Assembly: GCA_002774315.1 (NCBI GenBank)
Contig: PEYP01000098.1
Location: 1-17,043, forward strand
Reading direction: 5' to 3'
DNA: 17,043 nucleotides
Source: Candidatus Stahliibacteriota bacterium CG08_land_8_20_14_0_20_40_26
GTDB taxonomy: Bacteria > Hydrothermota > UBA3073
Shown: in pieces, positions 6,629 through 14,001 of the stretch
Layout of the letters: every line of letters begins with the position of its first letter
Position numbering within the stretch: the first letter of the stretch is position 1
The notes under the pieces: generated by a model
Databases searched by the model: none
Told to the model about the DNA's origin: nothing
The model's input: only the letters and a program-made list of their open reading frames with translations
Program-made: the position numbers and the translations under genes

Positions 6629-7426
6629 ATGCGTCAGATTGATATTGAAGGAGTAAAGAAATACCTTACAGAAGAGTTGAAGAACGAAATTGAGAGAAGG
6701 GGATTTAAAAGAGGAGTCGTGGGTGTGTCAGGAGGACTTGATTCAGCTGTGGCGGTAACACTTCTCTCGCTGTCAGTGGGAAGAGAGAATACAGTGGGTG
6801 TCATTTTACCATACAATGGTATGGGCGAAGAGGAATTGAAGGATGCAGTTGCAATTATAAAGAATCTTGGAGTAAAGAGCTACAGGATAGACATACAACC
6901 TATGGTAGATGACTATTTTAAAAATTTTCCGGACGCAGATAAAAAGAGAAGAGGTAACAAGATGGCAAGAGAGCGTATGAGCATACTATATGACATATCA
7001 GCGCTTGAAAATGCACTTGTTATTGGAACAGGAAATAAAACAGAATATAACCTTGGATATTTCACATTGTTCGGGGACGGTGCTTGCGCAATAAATCCGA
7101 TAGGAAACCTTTATAAAACAGAAGTGAGGCAACTGGCTTCCTGTATAGGAGTGCCTGATAAAATCATAAAAAAGGTCCCAACCGCAGGTCTATGGAAGGG
7201 ACAGACAGATGAGGGAGAACTGGGATACGAATACAATGAGATAGATAATTTACTTTATCATATTATAGAATTGAAACACTCCAGAAAAAAACTCCTGGAC
7301 GTAGGTTTTGAGGAGAAGTTCGTGGATGATATAACCGGAAGAATAAAAAATACGGAGTTTAAAAGGATACTTCCACTCATCATAACTATACCAGAACAGG
7401 TGAAGCATGTTCATAAATATCAATGA
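6629..7426 (+). CDS. nadE: NH3-dependent NAD+ synthetase
   Basis: A 265-residue enzyme that adenylates nicotinic acid adenine dinucleotide and amidates it with ammonia, the last step of NAD synthesis. Visible: the ATP-pyrophosphatase P-loop GVSGGLDSA (32-40), GTGNKTEYNLGYFTLFGDGA (133-152) and NPIGNLYKTEVRQLA (156-170), and KVPTAGLWKGQTDEGELG, all characteristic of NadE. The N-terminal glutaminase (nitrilase) domain of glutamine-dependent forms is absent, so free ammonia is needed. ATG at 6629 with an AAAGGAG site about five bases before it. It ends 20 bases inside the next gene in another frame. Fourth-step sharing with the upstream asparaginase is a possible source of the ammonia. Confidence 0.96.
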   Translation: MRQIDIEGVKKYLTEELKNEIERRGFKRGVVGVSGGLDSAVAVTLLSLSVGRENTVGVILPYNGMGEEELKDAVAIIKNLGVKSYRIDIQPMVDDYFKNFPDADKKRRGNKMARERMSILYDISALENALVIGTGNKTEYNLGYFTLFGDGACAINPIGNLYKTEVRQLASCIGVPDKIIKKVPTAGLWKGQTDEGELGYEYNEIDNLLYHIIELKHSRKKLLDVGFEEKFVDDITGRIKNTEFKRILPLIITIPEQVKHVHKYQ

Positions 7427-7865
7427 AATCAAAAACGGGGATAAGCTAGAGATTTCCTTTTTAGAAGACAAACTTGATGTAGACGAACTTGGAGAAATGG
7501 TTTTGTGTAGATTTGTCCTCACAAAATTAAAGACGAGGGTAAGAATAAAGGGAGATGTCTCATTCAAGCTCAATATAACCTGTGCGAGATGCCTTGAGGT
7601 AGTAACAAAGCAGTTTAATGAAAAGGTAGACTGTATATTTGAGCGGGAAAGTCCTTGTATAATCAAAGAAGAAGAGATAGAACTTACAACAACCGACACA
7701 GAGAAATATTACTATGCGGGGGATAAGGTAGATATTACCCCACTTGTAAGGGATACAATTTTGCTTGCAATACCTATAAAACCTCTCTGCACACCTGATT
7801 GTAAGGGACTATGCCCTTACTGCGGGGAAAACTTAAACGAGGGAGATTGCAAATGCAAAAAATAG
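7407..7865 (+). CDS. YceD-like protein (DUF177) with C-terminal zinc-type cysteine cluster
   Basis: A 152-residue member of the YceD/DUF177 family, linked to 23S rRNA accumulation and large-subunit assembly in bacteria and plastids. Visible: a CARC pair (C59, C62) in the middle and the typical C-terminal segment KPLCTPDCKGLCPYCGENLN with C128, C132, C136 and C139, plus C148 and C150. The cysteine pattern suggests metal binding. It usually sits directly before rpmF (ribosomal protein L32). Here that neighbour is missing and wecB follows. It starts 20 bases before the nadE stop and its own end overlaps wecB by 13 bases, so it is embedded in the operon. Molecular activity is unknown for the family. 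Confidence 0.85.
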   Translation: MFININEIKNGDKLEISFLEDKLDVDELGEMVLCRFVLTKLKTRVRIKGDVSFKLNITCARCLEVVTKQFNEKVDCIFERESPCIIKEEEIELTTTDTEKYYYAGDKVDITPLVRDTILLAIPIKPLCTPDCKGLCPYCGENLNEGDCKCKK

Positions 7866-8983
7866 CTATTGTGATAGGTACAAGACCCGATGCCATAAAA
7901 CTTGCACCACTCGTTAATGTAATGAAAAAGGACAGGTCATTTAAAACTATTCTTATAGCTACAGCCCAGCATAGATGGCTACTTGACCAGGTCCTTTCAG
8001 TATTTTCACTCTCTCCAGACCACGACTTCAACATAATGATAGACGGACAGGACCTGTTTCATATCTCTACTCAGGCACTAACACAGTTCAAAACTGCATA
8101 TAAAAATTTATCACCAGATATGGTTATTGTTCAGGGAGATACGACCACTACATTTATTGCTGCACTCTCAGCTTTCTATGAGGGGATACCTGTCGCACAT
8201 GTGGAAGCCGGTCTGAGAAGTTTTGACAAATGCAACCCATACCCCGAAGAAATAAACAGAATTCTGACAGACAATTTATCAACCCTCCTGTTCGCGCCCA
8301 CCAAAAAGGCAAGGGAGAATCTCTTAAGGGAAGGAATCACTGAAAATATATATGTAACGGGAAATACAGCAATTGATGCAATAGAGAGGGCAATCGGACA
8401 ACTGAAAGAAAATCCTGTAACCGTACAGGATAAGGGGAGCAAACTTATTCTTGTAACTTGCCACAGAAGGGAGAGTTTTGGAGAACCTATAAGGGAGATA
8501 TGTTACGCATTAAAGGATATTGTGGAAAATTTTCAGGATGTGGAAATTGTATATCCTCTTCATCCGAATCCGAACATAAGATTGCCAGTAAATGATATAT
8601 TAAAAAGCGTAGAGAGAATAAGCATAATAGACCCTCCTCCCTATCTTGAATTTATCAATCTGATGTCAAGTTCATATCTCGTGCTCACGGACTCGGGTGG
8701 CCTACAGGAAGAAGCGCCTTCCCTCAACAAGCCTGTGCTTGTAATGAGAAAGGTGACCGAACGGACAGAAGGGATAGAAGCAGGCACAGCAACTCTTGTG
8801 GGCACAAATAGAGAAAAAATTGTAGAATCGGTATCCAGATTGTTAAAAAATAAAGCACTCTACAATTCTATGTCTGGCAAGAAAAATCCTTACGGTGATG
8901 GTAAGGCAAGCCAGCGTATACATGCATACATAAGAAAATACTTCAACCTTCCCTGTGAAGAGATACCCGAATTTAGCCCTTGA
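7853..8983 (+). CDS. wecB: UDP-N-acetylglucosamine 2-epimerase (non-hydrolysing)
   Basis: A 376-residue cytoplasmic enzyme interconverting UDP-GlcNAc and UDP-ManNAc for surface polysaccharides. The GT-B fold shows GTRPDAIKLAPL at 9-20 and VQGDTTTT with D96. E118 lies in HVEAGLRS and E132 in YPEEINR, both at the positions of the known catalytic acids. CHRRESFGEP begins with C203-H204, and DSGGLQEEAPSLNKPVLV runs from about 280 (UDP binding). Length equals the E. coli enzyme. I start at the ATG at 7853, preceded by a GAGGGAG site; an upstream in-frame ATG at 7811 adds 14 residues that are only YceD sequence in another frame. Last gene of the operon. No ManNAc dehydrogenase (wecC) follows, so the product's destination is not shown here. 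Confidence 0.96.
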   Translation: MQKIAIVIGTRPDAIKLAPLVNVMKKDRSFKTILIATAQHRWLLDQVLSVFSLSPDHDFNIMIDGQDLFHISTQALTQFKTAYKNLSPDMVIVQGDTTTTFIAALSAFYEGIPVAHVEAGLRSFDKCNPYPEEINRILTDNLSTLLFAPTKKARENLLREGITENIYVTGNTAIDAIERAIGQLKENPVTVQDKGSKLILVTCHRRESFGEPIREICYALKDIVENFQDVEIVYPLHPNPNIRLPVNDILKSVERISIIDPPPYLEFINLMSSSYLVLTDSGGLQEEAPSLNKPVLVMRKVTERTEGIEAGTATLVGTNREKIVESVSRLLKNKALYNSMSGKKNPYGDGKASQRIHAYIRKYFNLPCEEIPEFSP

Positions 8984-8997
8984 TATAACTTTTTTCC

Positions 8998-9026
8998 TTG
9001 ACAAATAAGATAGTATATGTTATAAT
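8998..9026 (+). promoter_or_regulatory. sigma70-type promoter, perfect consensus, upstream of deoC
   Basis: TTGACA (8998-9003), 17-bp spacer, TATAAT (9021-9026), 15 bases after the wecB stop. The next plus-strand gene is deoC at 9356, about 320 nt past the predicted start. The interval looks like a later repeat insertion, so this is probably the original deoC promoter. Confidence 0.85.
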
Positions 9027-9043
9027 AATTTTAGACACAAATT

Positions 9044-9355
9044 AAATTAAACACTGAATAATACCGAAAAACAGTGAATAGTGTATCAGACGATCAGAAT
9101 ATCAGTAGGAAGAAAATCAGGACATCAGAATATCAGATTAAAAAGAATTCTTGCCCAATATGCTGATAATCTGATACTCAGATACTCTGCCTGCTGATCC
9201 ACTGGTATCCTGATATACTTTGAAAGATGATGTCCCTGTTCGTGAATCCTGTAGGGCACGGTTTTAACCGTGCTGGCACAAATTGAATTTGTGCCTTTCT
9301 CCTTATGGAGTATCATTCGGTGATTTCAGTGTTCTTCGGTGTTGAATAAATTAAA
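9044..9355. repeat. probable inserted hairpin element between promoter and deoC
   Basis: No gene is supported here. The stretch has related inverted ends (ACCGAAAAACAGTGAAT near 9063; ACCGAAGAACACTGAAAT on the opposite strand near 9337). Its interior is built from ATCAG/CTGAT words in opposite orientation, and two palindromes follow (GCACGGTTTTAACCGTGC and GGCACAAATTGAATTTGTGC around 9257-9294). AAATTAAA occurs at both borders (9044-9051 and 9348-9355), a possible target duplication. The 63-codon minus-strand frame inside (9125-9316) merely translates these repeats. Confidence 0.55.
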
Positions 9356-10021
9356 ATGGATATTGCACAATTTATAGATCACACACTGTTAAAACCAGAC
9401 GCAACCGAAAGCAATATTACAAAATTATGCGAAGAGGCAAAAAAATATCACTTTGCATCCTGTTGCGTAAATCCATGCTGGGTATCACTTGTGAGCAAAG
9501 TTTTAACCGGAAGTGGGATAAAGACATGCTCTGTGGTGGGTTTTCCTCTTGGTGCATCACACACGATGGTAAAATATTCCGAAGCAGAAAGATGCGTGGA
9601 AGATGGCGCAGAAGAGATCGATATGGTTATGAATATAGGGGCATTTAAATCAGGAAATATAGACTTCGTGAAGAACGAAACAGAAGAAATAGTAAGAAAG
9701 ACAGGACTTCTTGTAAAGGTCATTATAGAGACCTGTCTTCTGAGTACTAATGAAAAGGTAGAAGCGGCGAAGGTTGTCATGGAGGCTGGTGCCCATTTTG
9801 TGAAGACCTCAACGGGATTCTCTAAATATGGAGCGACTATAGAGGATGTAAAACTTTTAAAGGGTGTAGTAGGTGAAAGAATTGGTGTTAAGGCATCGGG
9901 AGGGATAAGAACTTATCAACAGGCAAAGGATATGATAGAAGCAGGCGCAACAAGGATAGGGACATCCGCAGGCGTGGCAATAGTAACAGACGTAAATAAA
10001 AATACGCCTGGGGGGAGTTGA
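9356..10021 (+). CDS. deoC: deoxyribose-phosphate aldolase
   Basis: A 221-residue class I aldolase that splits 2-deoxyribose-5-phosphate into glyceraldehyde-3-phosphate and acetaldehyde in deoxynucleoside catabolism. Visible: N-terminal DHTLLKPDAT (8-17), CVNPCWV (37-43), VVGFPLGAS (60-68), EIDMVMNIGA with D89, the Schiff-base lysine K150 in FVKTSTGF, K179 in GVKASGGIRT, and the phosphate loop GTSAGVAI (202-209). Length matches the short bacterial form. No clear ribosome site precedes the ATG; upstream sequence is a probable inserted repeat separating it from a consensus promoter at 8998. The last codons (NTPGGS and stop) lie inside the 3' part of a tRNA-Arg gene on the other strand, a 19-bp convergent overlap. 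No other deo gene is adjacent. Confidence 0.95.
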   Translation: MDIAQFIDHTLLKPDATESNITKLCEEAKKYHFASCCVNPCWVSLVSKVLTGSGIKTCSVVGFPLGASHTMVKYSEAERCVEDGAEEIDMVMNIGAFKSGNIDFVKNETEEIVRKTGLLVKVIIETCLLSTNEKVEAAKVVMEAGAHFVKTSTGFSKYGATIEDVKLLKGVVGERIGVKASGGIRTYQQAKDMIEAGATRIGTSAGVAIVTDVNKNTPGGS

Positions 10022-10076
10022 ACCCTCAACCCTCGGATTAGAAATCCGATGCTCTATCCAGTTGAGCTACAGGCGC
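10003..10076 (-). tRNA. tRNA-Arg (anticodon UCU)
   Basis: A 74-nt cloverleaf: acceptor GCGCCTG/CAGGCGT, D stem GCTC/GAGC, anticodon stem TCGGA/TCCGA with loop TTTCTAA (anticodon TCU, codon AGA), T loop TTCAACT, discriminator A; CCA not encoded. The T stem GAGGG/CCCCC has one A-C mismatch, in the part overlapping the deoC 3' end. A perfect promoter lies directly upstream. Confidence 0.93.
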
Positions 10077-10084
10077 TTATGTCT

Positions 10085-10113
10085 ATTATAACATAAAAAC
10101 CAAAAAATGTCAA
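10085..10113 (-). promoter_or_regulatory. promoter of tRNA-Arg(UCU), perfect consensus
   Basis: On the minus strand TTGACA (10108-10113), 17-bp spacer, TATAAT (10085-10090). It ends eight bases before the tRNA 5' end. Confidence 0.9.
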
Positions 10114-10118
10114 GGGAA

Positions 10119-10196
10119 AAATTGGACGCAGATTAACGCAGATAAGAAAAAAACTGCAGGGAGCACAGAGGAATCAATTCAAAATTATCAATTAAC
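10119..10196. repeat. ATTGGACGCAGATTAACGC repeat (unoccupied site) and repeat flank
   Basis: ATTGGACGCAGATTAACGCA (10121-10140) is the uninterrupted form of the sequence that carries a 20-bp palindrome at 16604-16642. A CACAGAGG word near 10164 is inverse to CCTCTGTG near 10283, so this stretch and the 98-bp repeat that follows may be one hairpin element. Confidence 0.6.
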
Positions 10197-10294
10197 AATG
10201 CAAAACTATCAATTTGCGAAAAATCATTTTTAAATTGCTAACTGCTAATTTTGCATTTTACATTGTTTCTTTCTCTCTGTGACCTCTGTGGTTT
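10197..10294. repeat. 98-bp dispersed repeat, copy 1
   Basis: Matches 15571-15668 over 98 bases with a single mismatch by eye. It contains inverted AATGCAAAA and TTTTGCATT words and ends in CCTCTGTGGTTT. It reaches to 12 bases before the TPR gene start, so that gene's leader is repeat-derived. Confidence 0.85.
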
Positions 10295-10305
10295 GGGTAT
10301 ATACT

Positions 10306-10761
10306 ATGCGTAAGGATAAAAAAACTAATCTTGCAAAGCAGCTGAGGATGGCTGAAAGAATGTTGCGCACAAAGAATCACAACAAAGCAATAGAGCAACT
10401 TAAGGATATGGTCTCAAAATATCCAAATTGGTTATCTCCCTATTTTATGCTGTCAAATGCACTACATAAGAATGGTGAAACAGAAGAGGCGCTTGAGATA
10501 CTCCTTGAGGCAACACATTTTGAACCATTCAGTCTAGTTCTCAAAAAGCATATCATAAACCTTTACTTAGAGTATGGTAATCGGGAATCCGCGAGAGAAC
10601 TACTTGAGGAAATTTTTCTTCTTTTTCCTCAGGACGAATGGATAAAGACCGCTACAGAAAAACTGCAGTCACCGTTTGTTACCGAGACAATGGCAAAATT
10701 GTATGAAAAACAGGGCTATATTGACGATGCCCGCAAGATATTTGAAAAACTTGGTCATTAG
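10306..10761 (+). CDS. tetratricopeptide-repeat protein
   Basis: A 151-residue helical protein with about three TPR-like units. NHNKAIEQLKDMVSKYPNW, LSNALHKNGETEEALEILLE and LYEKQGYIDDARKIFEKL show the usual small/large residue spacing (W/L/G/Y/A/F/A/P). No signal peptide or membrane segment, and the N-terminus is strongly basic (MRKDKKTNLAK). TPRs mediate protein-protein contacts; no partner is apparent. I start at the ATG at 10306; the frame is open to a GTG at 10279, but that lies inside the 98-bp dispersed repeat. No Shine-Dalgarno is visible; the ten bases TTTGGGTATA just upstream also precede bamA. It is followed by a repeat and an SPFH gene on the same strand. Confidence 0.8.
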   Translation: MRKDKKTNLAKQLRMAERMLRTKNHNKAIEQLKDMVSKYPNWLSPYFMLSNALHKNGETEEALEILLEATHFEPFSLVLKKHIINLYLEYGNRESARELLEEIFLLFPQDEWIKTATEKLQSPFVTETMAKLYEKQGYIDDARKIFEKLGH

Positions 10762-10799
10762 GTAATTTGGCTATCAGGCAATCGAGCTATCAGGAGATC

Positions 10800-10925
10800 T
10801 AGTAATTAAGTTATTAGGTAATTAAGTCATTAGGTTATTGGGTAATTGAGTCCTTGAGTATCTGCATCTAAAAATATTGACTTAACGACCCATTGACCTA
10901 ATGACCCATTGACTCACTTACTTAA
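10800..10925. repeat. imperfect long hairpin of repeated TAATTAAGTCATTAGG-type words
   Basis: The left arm is built from repeats such as GTAATTAAGTCATTAGGTTA. The right arm (GACCCATTGACCTAATGACC) is roughly its inverse. It fills most of the 180-bp gap before the SPFH gene. No gene seen. Confidence 0.6.
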
Positions 10926-10941
10926 ATAAGGAGGTGTTACG

Positions 10942-11697
10942 ATCGGTGTATGGATTATAGTCGCACTCTTCGTCATCATAATCCTTGCAAATGCTATAAG
11001 GATACTGCAGGAGTATGAAAGAGGAGTGATATTCAGGCTTGGGAGATTAGTCGGAGTCAAGGGGCCCGGTCTTATTCTTCTTATCCCCATCGTAGATAGA
11101 ATGGTCAGGATATCTCTGCGAGTTATAACGATGGATGTTCCTCCGCAGGATGTCATTACGAAGGATAATGTCTCCGTATCTGTCAACGCGGTTGTCTATT
11201 TCAGGGTTATGGATCCGTCGAAGGCGGTTGTGGCGGTACAGGATTATTTTTATGCCACATCTCAGATCGCACAGACCACACTGCGAAGTGTACTTGGAGA
11301 CTCTCAATTAGACCAGTTACTCTCAGAGAGAGACCAGATAAATAAGGTATTACAGCGTATAATAGATGAACAGACTGACCCCTGGGGTATAAAGGTGTCT
11401 ATGGTAGAGATGAAGCATGTGGATCTTCCAGAGAGTATGCAGAGGGCGATGGCACGCCAGGCAGAGGCTGAGAGGGAGAGAAGGGCAAAGGTTATCCATG
11501 CACAAGGTGAATACGAGGCATCTGAGAAATTGAAAGACGCCGCCAATGTGCTTGCCCAGTCACCATCAGCACTGCAACTGCGATTCCTTGGAACATTATC
11601 TGACATAGCGGCAGAGAAAAATTCAACAATCATATTCCCTGTTCCAATCGACATAATAAAACCGTTTCTGGAAATTATGGGAAAGAATAAGAAGTAG
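10942..11697 (+). CDS. SPFH/band 7 (stomatin-like) membrane protein, probable AUC start
   Basis: A 251-residue stomatin/slipin-type protein. Such proteins are anchored by an N-terminal hydrophobic segment and form membrane rings or microdomains, often with proteases. Visible: membrane segment GVWIIVALFVIIILANAI (residues 2-19), ERGVIFRLGRLVGVKGPGL, TMDVPPQDVITKDNVSVSVN, and an alanine/glutamate-rich coiled helix (RQAEAERERRAKVIHAQGEYEA) near the C-terminus. The only canonical start in frame, GTG at 11026, would delete the membrane anchor. Upstream in the same frame a strong AAGGAGG (10928-10934) lies seven bases before ATC at 10942, and the stop at 10927-10929 rules out a longer form. ACG at 10939 is an alternative. 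I therefore annotate ATC. No NfeD partner gene is adjacent. Confidence 0.82.
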   Translation: MGVWIIVALFVIIILANAIRILQEYERGVIFRLGRLVGVKGPGLILLIPIVDRMVRISLRVITMDVPPQDVITKDNVSVSVNAVVYFRVMDPSKAVVAVQDYFYATSQIAQTTLRSVLGDSQLDQLLSERDQINKVLQRIIDEQTDPWGIKVSMVEMKHVDLPESMQRAMARQAEAERERRAKVIHAQGEYEASEKLKDAANVLAQSPSALQLRFLGTLSDIAAEKNSTIIFPVPIDIIKPFLEIMGKNKK

Positions 11698-11737
11698 ACC
11701 CCATAACGCACCCGGGATCTGTTCGAAAAAAACCCTC

Positions 11738-11801
11738 CTGTCTTTGAATCACGGTGATAAGCTGTCGGGAGCCGTGACCTTCGGGATCGAAGGAAAGACG
11801 G
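11738..11801 (+). promoter_or_regulatory. predicted three-way-junction RNA in the bamA leader
   Basis: Three helices by eye: P1 11738-11745 with 11794-11801 (8 bp, one G-U), P2 TCACGG/CCGTGA 11749-11754 with 11772-11777 (17-nt loop), P3 CCTTCG/CGAAGG 11778-11783 with 11788-11793 (GGAT loop). The junction has only a GAA linker. It ends 16 bases before the bamA ATG. It matches no riboswitch class that I know; it may also be stacked palindromic repeats. Confidence 0.5.
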
Positions 11802-11817
11802 TAATATTTGGGTATAG

Positions 11818-13995
11818 ATGAAGAAACTCCTGATAATAATTCTTCTTCTTGCCTCCTCACTCTACTCACAGATTGTGGTTGACATAGAGGTAAAGGGCAA
11901 TAAACTCGTGGACAAAACACTGATAACTGCTGCCTCAGGGCTTGCTGTGGGTAAAGAGTTCACCTCTAAGAGTGCAAGAGATGGCATAAAGAAATTATAC
12001 GCCCTTGGACTCTTCCGTGATATCATAATAGACAGCGAACGAAAGGGAGGCGGCGTTAAAGTTATAATTCAGGTCGAGGAGTATCCAAGAGTAAGCAAGG
12101 TTGAATTCATCGGTAATAAGAAGATAAAGGACAAAAATTTGAATGAGGTGTGCGGTGTAAAAAAAGGAGATATAGCCTCTGATAGGCATATATTTGATGG
12201 CAAGGTTAACATCCTTAAAGAGTACAAGAACAAAGGGCACTTTCTTGTAGAGGTTGAACCAAAAATGGAGATGACAGAAGACGGAATGATCATAAGATTC
12301 TTTATTACAGAAAAGGTAAACCTGAGAATAAGGCAAATAGAAATCATTGGAAATAACGCATTCCCTGATAAAGCAATCGAAAAAACAATGCAGAACAGGG
12401 AAAAAACATGGTATAGAAAGGCAATATTCAATGGGGATAAGTTTGAGGAAGACAAGGATAAGATAAAACAATTTTATGCAGAACGAGGGTTTCCAAACGC
12501 GGAGATAAAGAATATAGAGTTTATCCAACTAAATGGAACCTGGGTGAAGATTGAAATAACCATAGATGAGGGAAAGAAGCTATATTTTGGAGATGCCAGT
12601 TTTTCAGGCAACAAGATTATACCCAACGAAATATTGTATAAATGCATAAAATTCAAAAAAGATAATGTATACAATAACAAGAAATTGCAAGAAAGCACTC
12701 AGAGTCTATATGAAATCTATGGAGACCTTGGATATCTATATCTCTATGTTAGTGTAGAAGAAGAGCTGAACGATTCTATCGTAAATATAATATACAATAT
12801 TAAAGAGGGAAATCCTGCAAGGGTGCACTACATTGGGGTCAAAGGCAACACTAAAACTCACGAGAAGGTTATACGGAGAGAACTTACAATTTTTCCCGGT
12901 GATATATTACGAAGGAACGAACTTATACGCTCTCAGAGAAAGGTATACAACCTTGGATTTTTTTCAAATCTGACACTCGATACAAGAGTCGTAAACGATA
13001 GTGGTGATATAGATCTTACATTTAATGTAGAAGAGAAACAGGCTGGACAGTTTTCAGTTGGTATTGGATATTCAGCAGAGACAAAATTCACAGGAAATGT
13101 AAGTATATCAATCCCGAATCTGAGGGGGCTCGGTGAGCTCCTGTATATTAGAACAGACAAAGGGGGTAAATACACAAATTACGAACTTGGTTTCAGAGAA
13201 CCATGGCTCTTCGATAACCCTTTATCTGTAGGACTGAATATATTTAACCTGGAGATAGAACAGCTCAACTTCACTGAAAGGAGAAGAGGTGGAAGAATAG
13301 ACTTAACAAGACCAATACCAAGATTAGCCTACACAAGTGGATATATCAACTACGGTATTGAGAATATCTTTATCCAAGCGGACAGTACTGCACCGCGGTC
13401 ATTGATAATACAAGCCGGCAAGAGGTGGAAAAGTGCTATCACATTTGGACTAAGAAGGGATTCACGGGATAACTTTATGAACCCGAAAGAGGGTTCAAAA
13501 AATTCTATAAGCGTGGAGCTATCAGGCCTCGGTGGTAATGTCAAATTCCAAAAGTACGTACTCGAATCACATATTTATAATCGCCTGCCTCACAATTTCG
13601 CCACCCTTGTAAGGGGTAAACTTGGCATACTCAATCCCAAAAACGCTCCTGCATATGAACGATTTATACTCGGCGGTGTAGGTGCATGGGGACTACGGGG
13701 ATACCCGGACTTATCTATAGGCACTTTTGAAGAAGGTAAATTCATAGGCGGCAGGTATGCACTTCTATTTACAGTGGAGGCAAAGATTGCTTTTGACCAG
13801 AATATATATCCAATAGTCTTTATGGACCTTGGAAATACCTGGAATAATCTTGAAGATATAAATCTGTTTGACTTGAAGAGGGGTATAGGATTTGGTATAA
13901 GAATGGAGATACCGATGATGGGACTTCTGGGATTTGATTTTGCCTATGGAGAACAGGGATGGATGCCACATTTCCAGGTTGGCACAGAGTTCTAA
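11818..13995 (+). CDS. bamA: outer membrane protein assembly factor BamA (Omp85)
   Basis: A 725-residue essential insertase that folds beta-barrel proteins into the outer membrane. Signal peptide MKKLLIIILLLASSLYS (1-17), then five POTRA-like repeats, each opening with a strand and GN turn: DIEVKGN (about 22), VEFIGNKK (about 92), IEIIGNNAF (about 174), ASFSGNKII (about 259), IGVKGNTKT (about 342). A C-terminal barrel starts near 410 (GQFSVGIGYSAE). The conserved loop-6 motif is GLRGYPD (625-631), and the chain ends in phenylalanine (HFQVGTEF), the usual barrel terminal signal. Length is slightly shorter than E. coli BamA. No Shine-Dalgarno at normal distance; AAGGAAAG lies about 20 bases upstream inside a predicted RNA fold. 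comF follows after six bases. The usual neighbours (skp, lpx genes) are absent. Confidence 0.95.
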   Translation: MKKLLIIILLLASSLYSQIVVDIEVKGNKLVDKTLITAASGLAVGKEFTSKSARDGIKKLYALGLFRDIIIDSERKGGGVKVIIQVEEYPRVSKVEFIGNKKIKDKNLNEVCGVKKGDIASDRHIFDGKVNILKEYKNKGHFLVEVEPKMEMTEDGMIIRFFITEKVNLRIRQIEIIGNNAFPDKAIEKTMQNREKTWYRKAIFNGDKFEEDKDKIKQFYAERGFPNAEIKNIEFIQLNGTWVKIEITIDEGKKLYFGDASFSGNKIIPNEILYKCIKFKKDNVYNNKKLQESTQSLYEIYGDLGYLYLYVSVEEELNDSIVNIIYNIKEGNPARVHYIGVKGNTKTHEKVIRRELTIFPGDILRRNELIRSQRKVYNLGFFSNLTLDTRVVNDSGDIDLTFNVEEKQAGQFSVGIGYSAETKFTGNVSISIPNLRGLGELLYIRTDKGGKYTNYELGFREPWLFDNPLSVGLNIFNLEIEQLNFTERRRGGRIDLTRPIPRLAYTSGYINYGIENIFIQADSTAPRSLIIQAGKRWKSAITFGLRRDSRDNFMNPKEGSKNSISVELSGLGGNVKFQKYVLESHIYNRLPHNFATLVRGKLGILNPKNAPAYERFILGGVGAWGLRGYPDLSIGTFEEGKFIGGRYALLFTVEAKIAFDQNIYPIVFMDLGNTWNNLEDINLFDLKRGIGFGIRMEIPMMGLLGFDFAYGEQGWMPHFQVGTEF

Positions 13996-14001
13996 AACCT
14001 T

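Noticed and set aside
7811..7852. Earlier ATG for wecB
   Set aside because: The added 14 residues are YceD coding sequence in another frame; the ATG at 7853 has a ribosome site and the family N-terminus.
9125..9316. 63-codon minus-strand frame in the deoC leader
   Set aside because: Made entirely of repeat and palindrome sequence.
10279..10305. GTG start for the TPR protein
   Set aside because: It lies inside a 98-bp dispersed repeat; the ATG at 10306 gives a clean basic N-terminus.
11738..11801. Hammerhead or other self-cleaving ribozyme in the three-way junction
   Set aside because: The conserved hammerhead core (CUGANGA and related bases) is absent; only the three-helix shape is shared.
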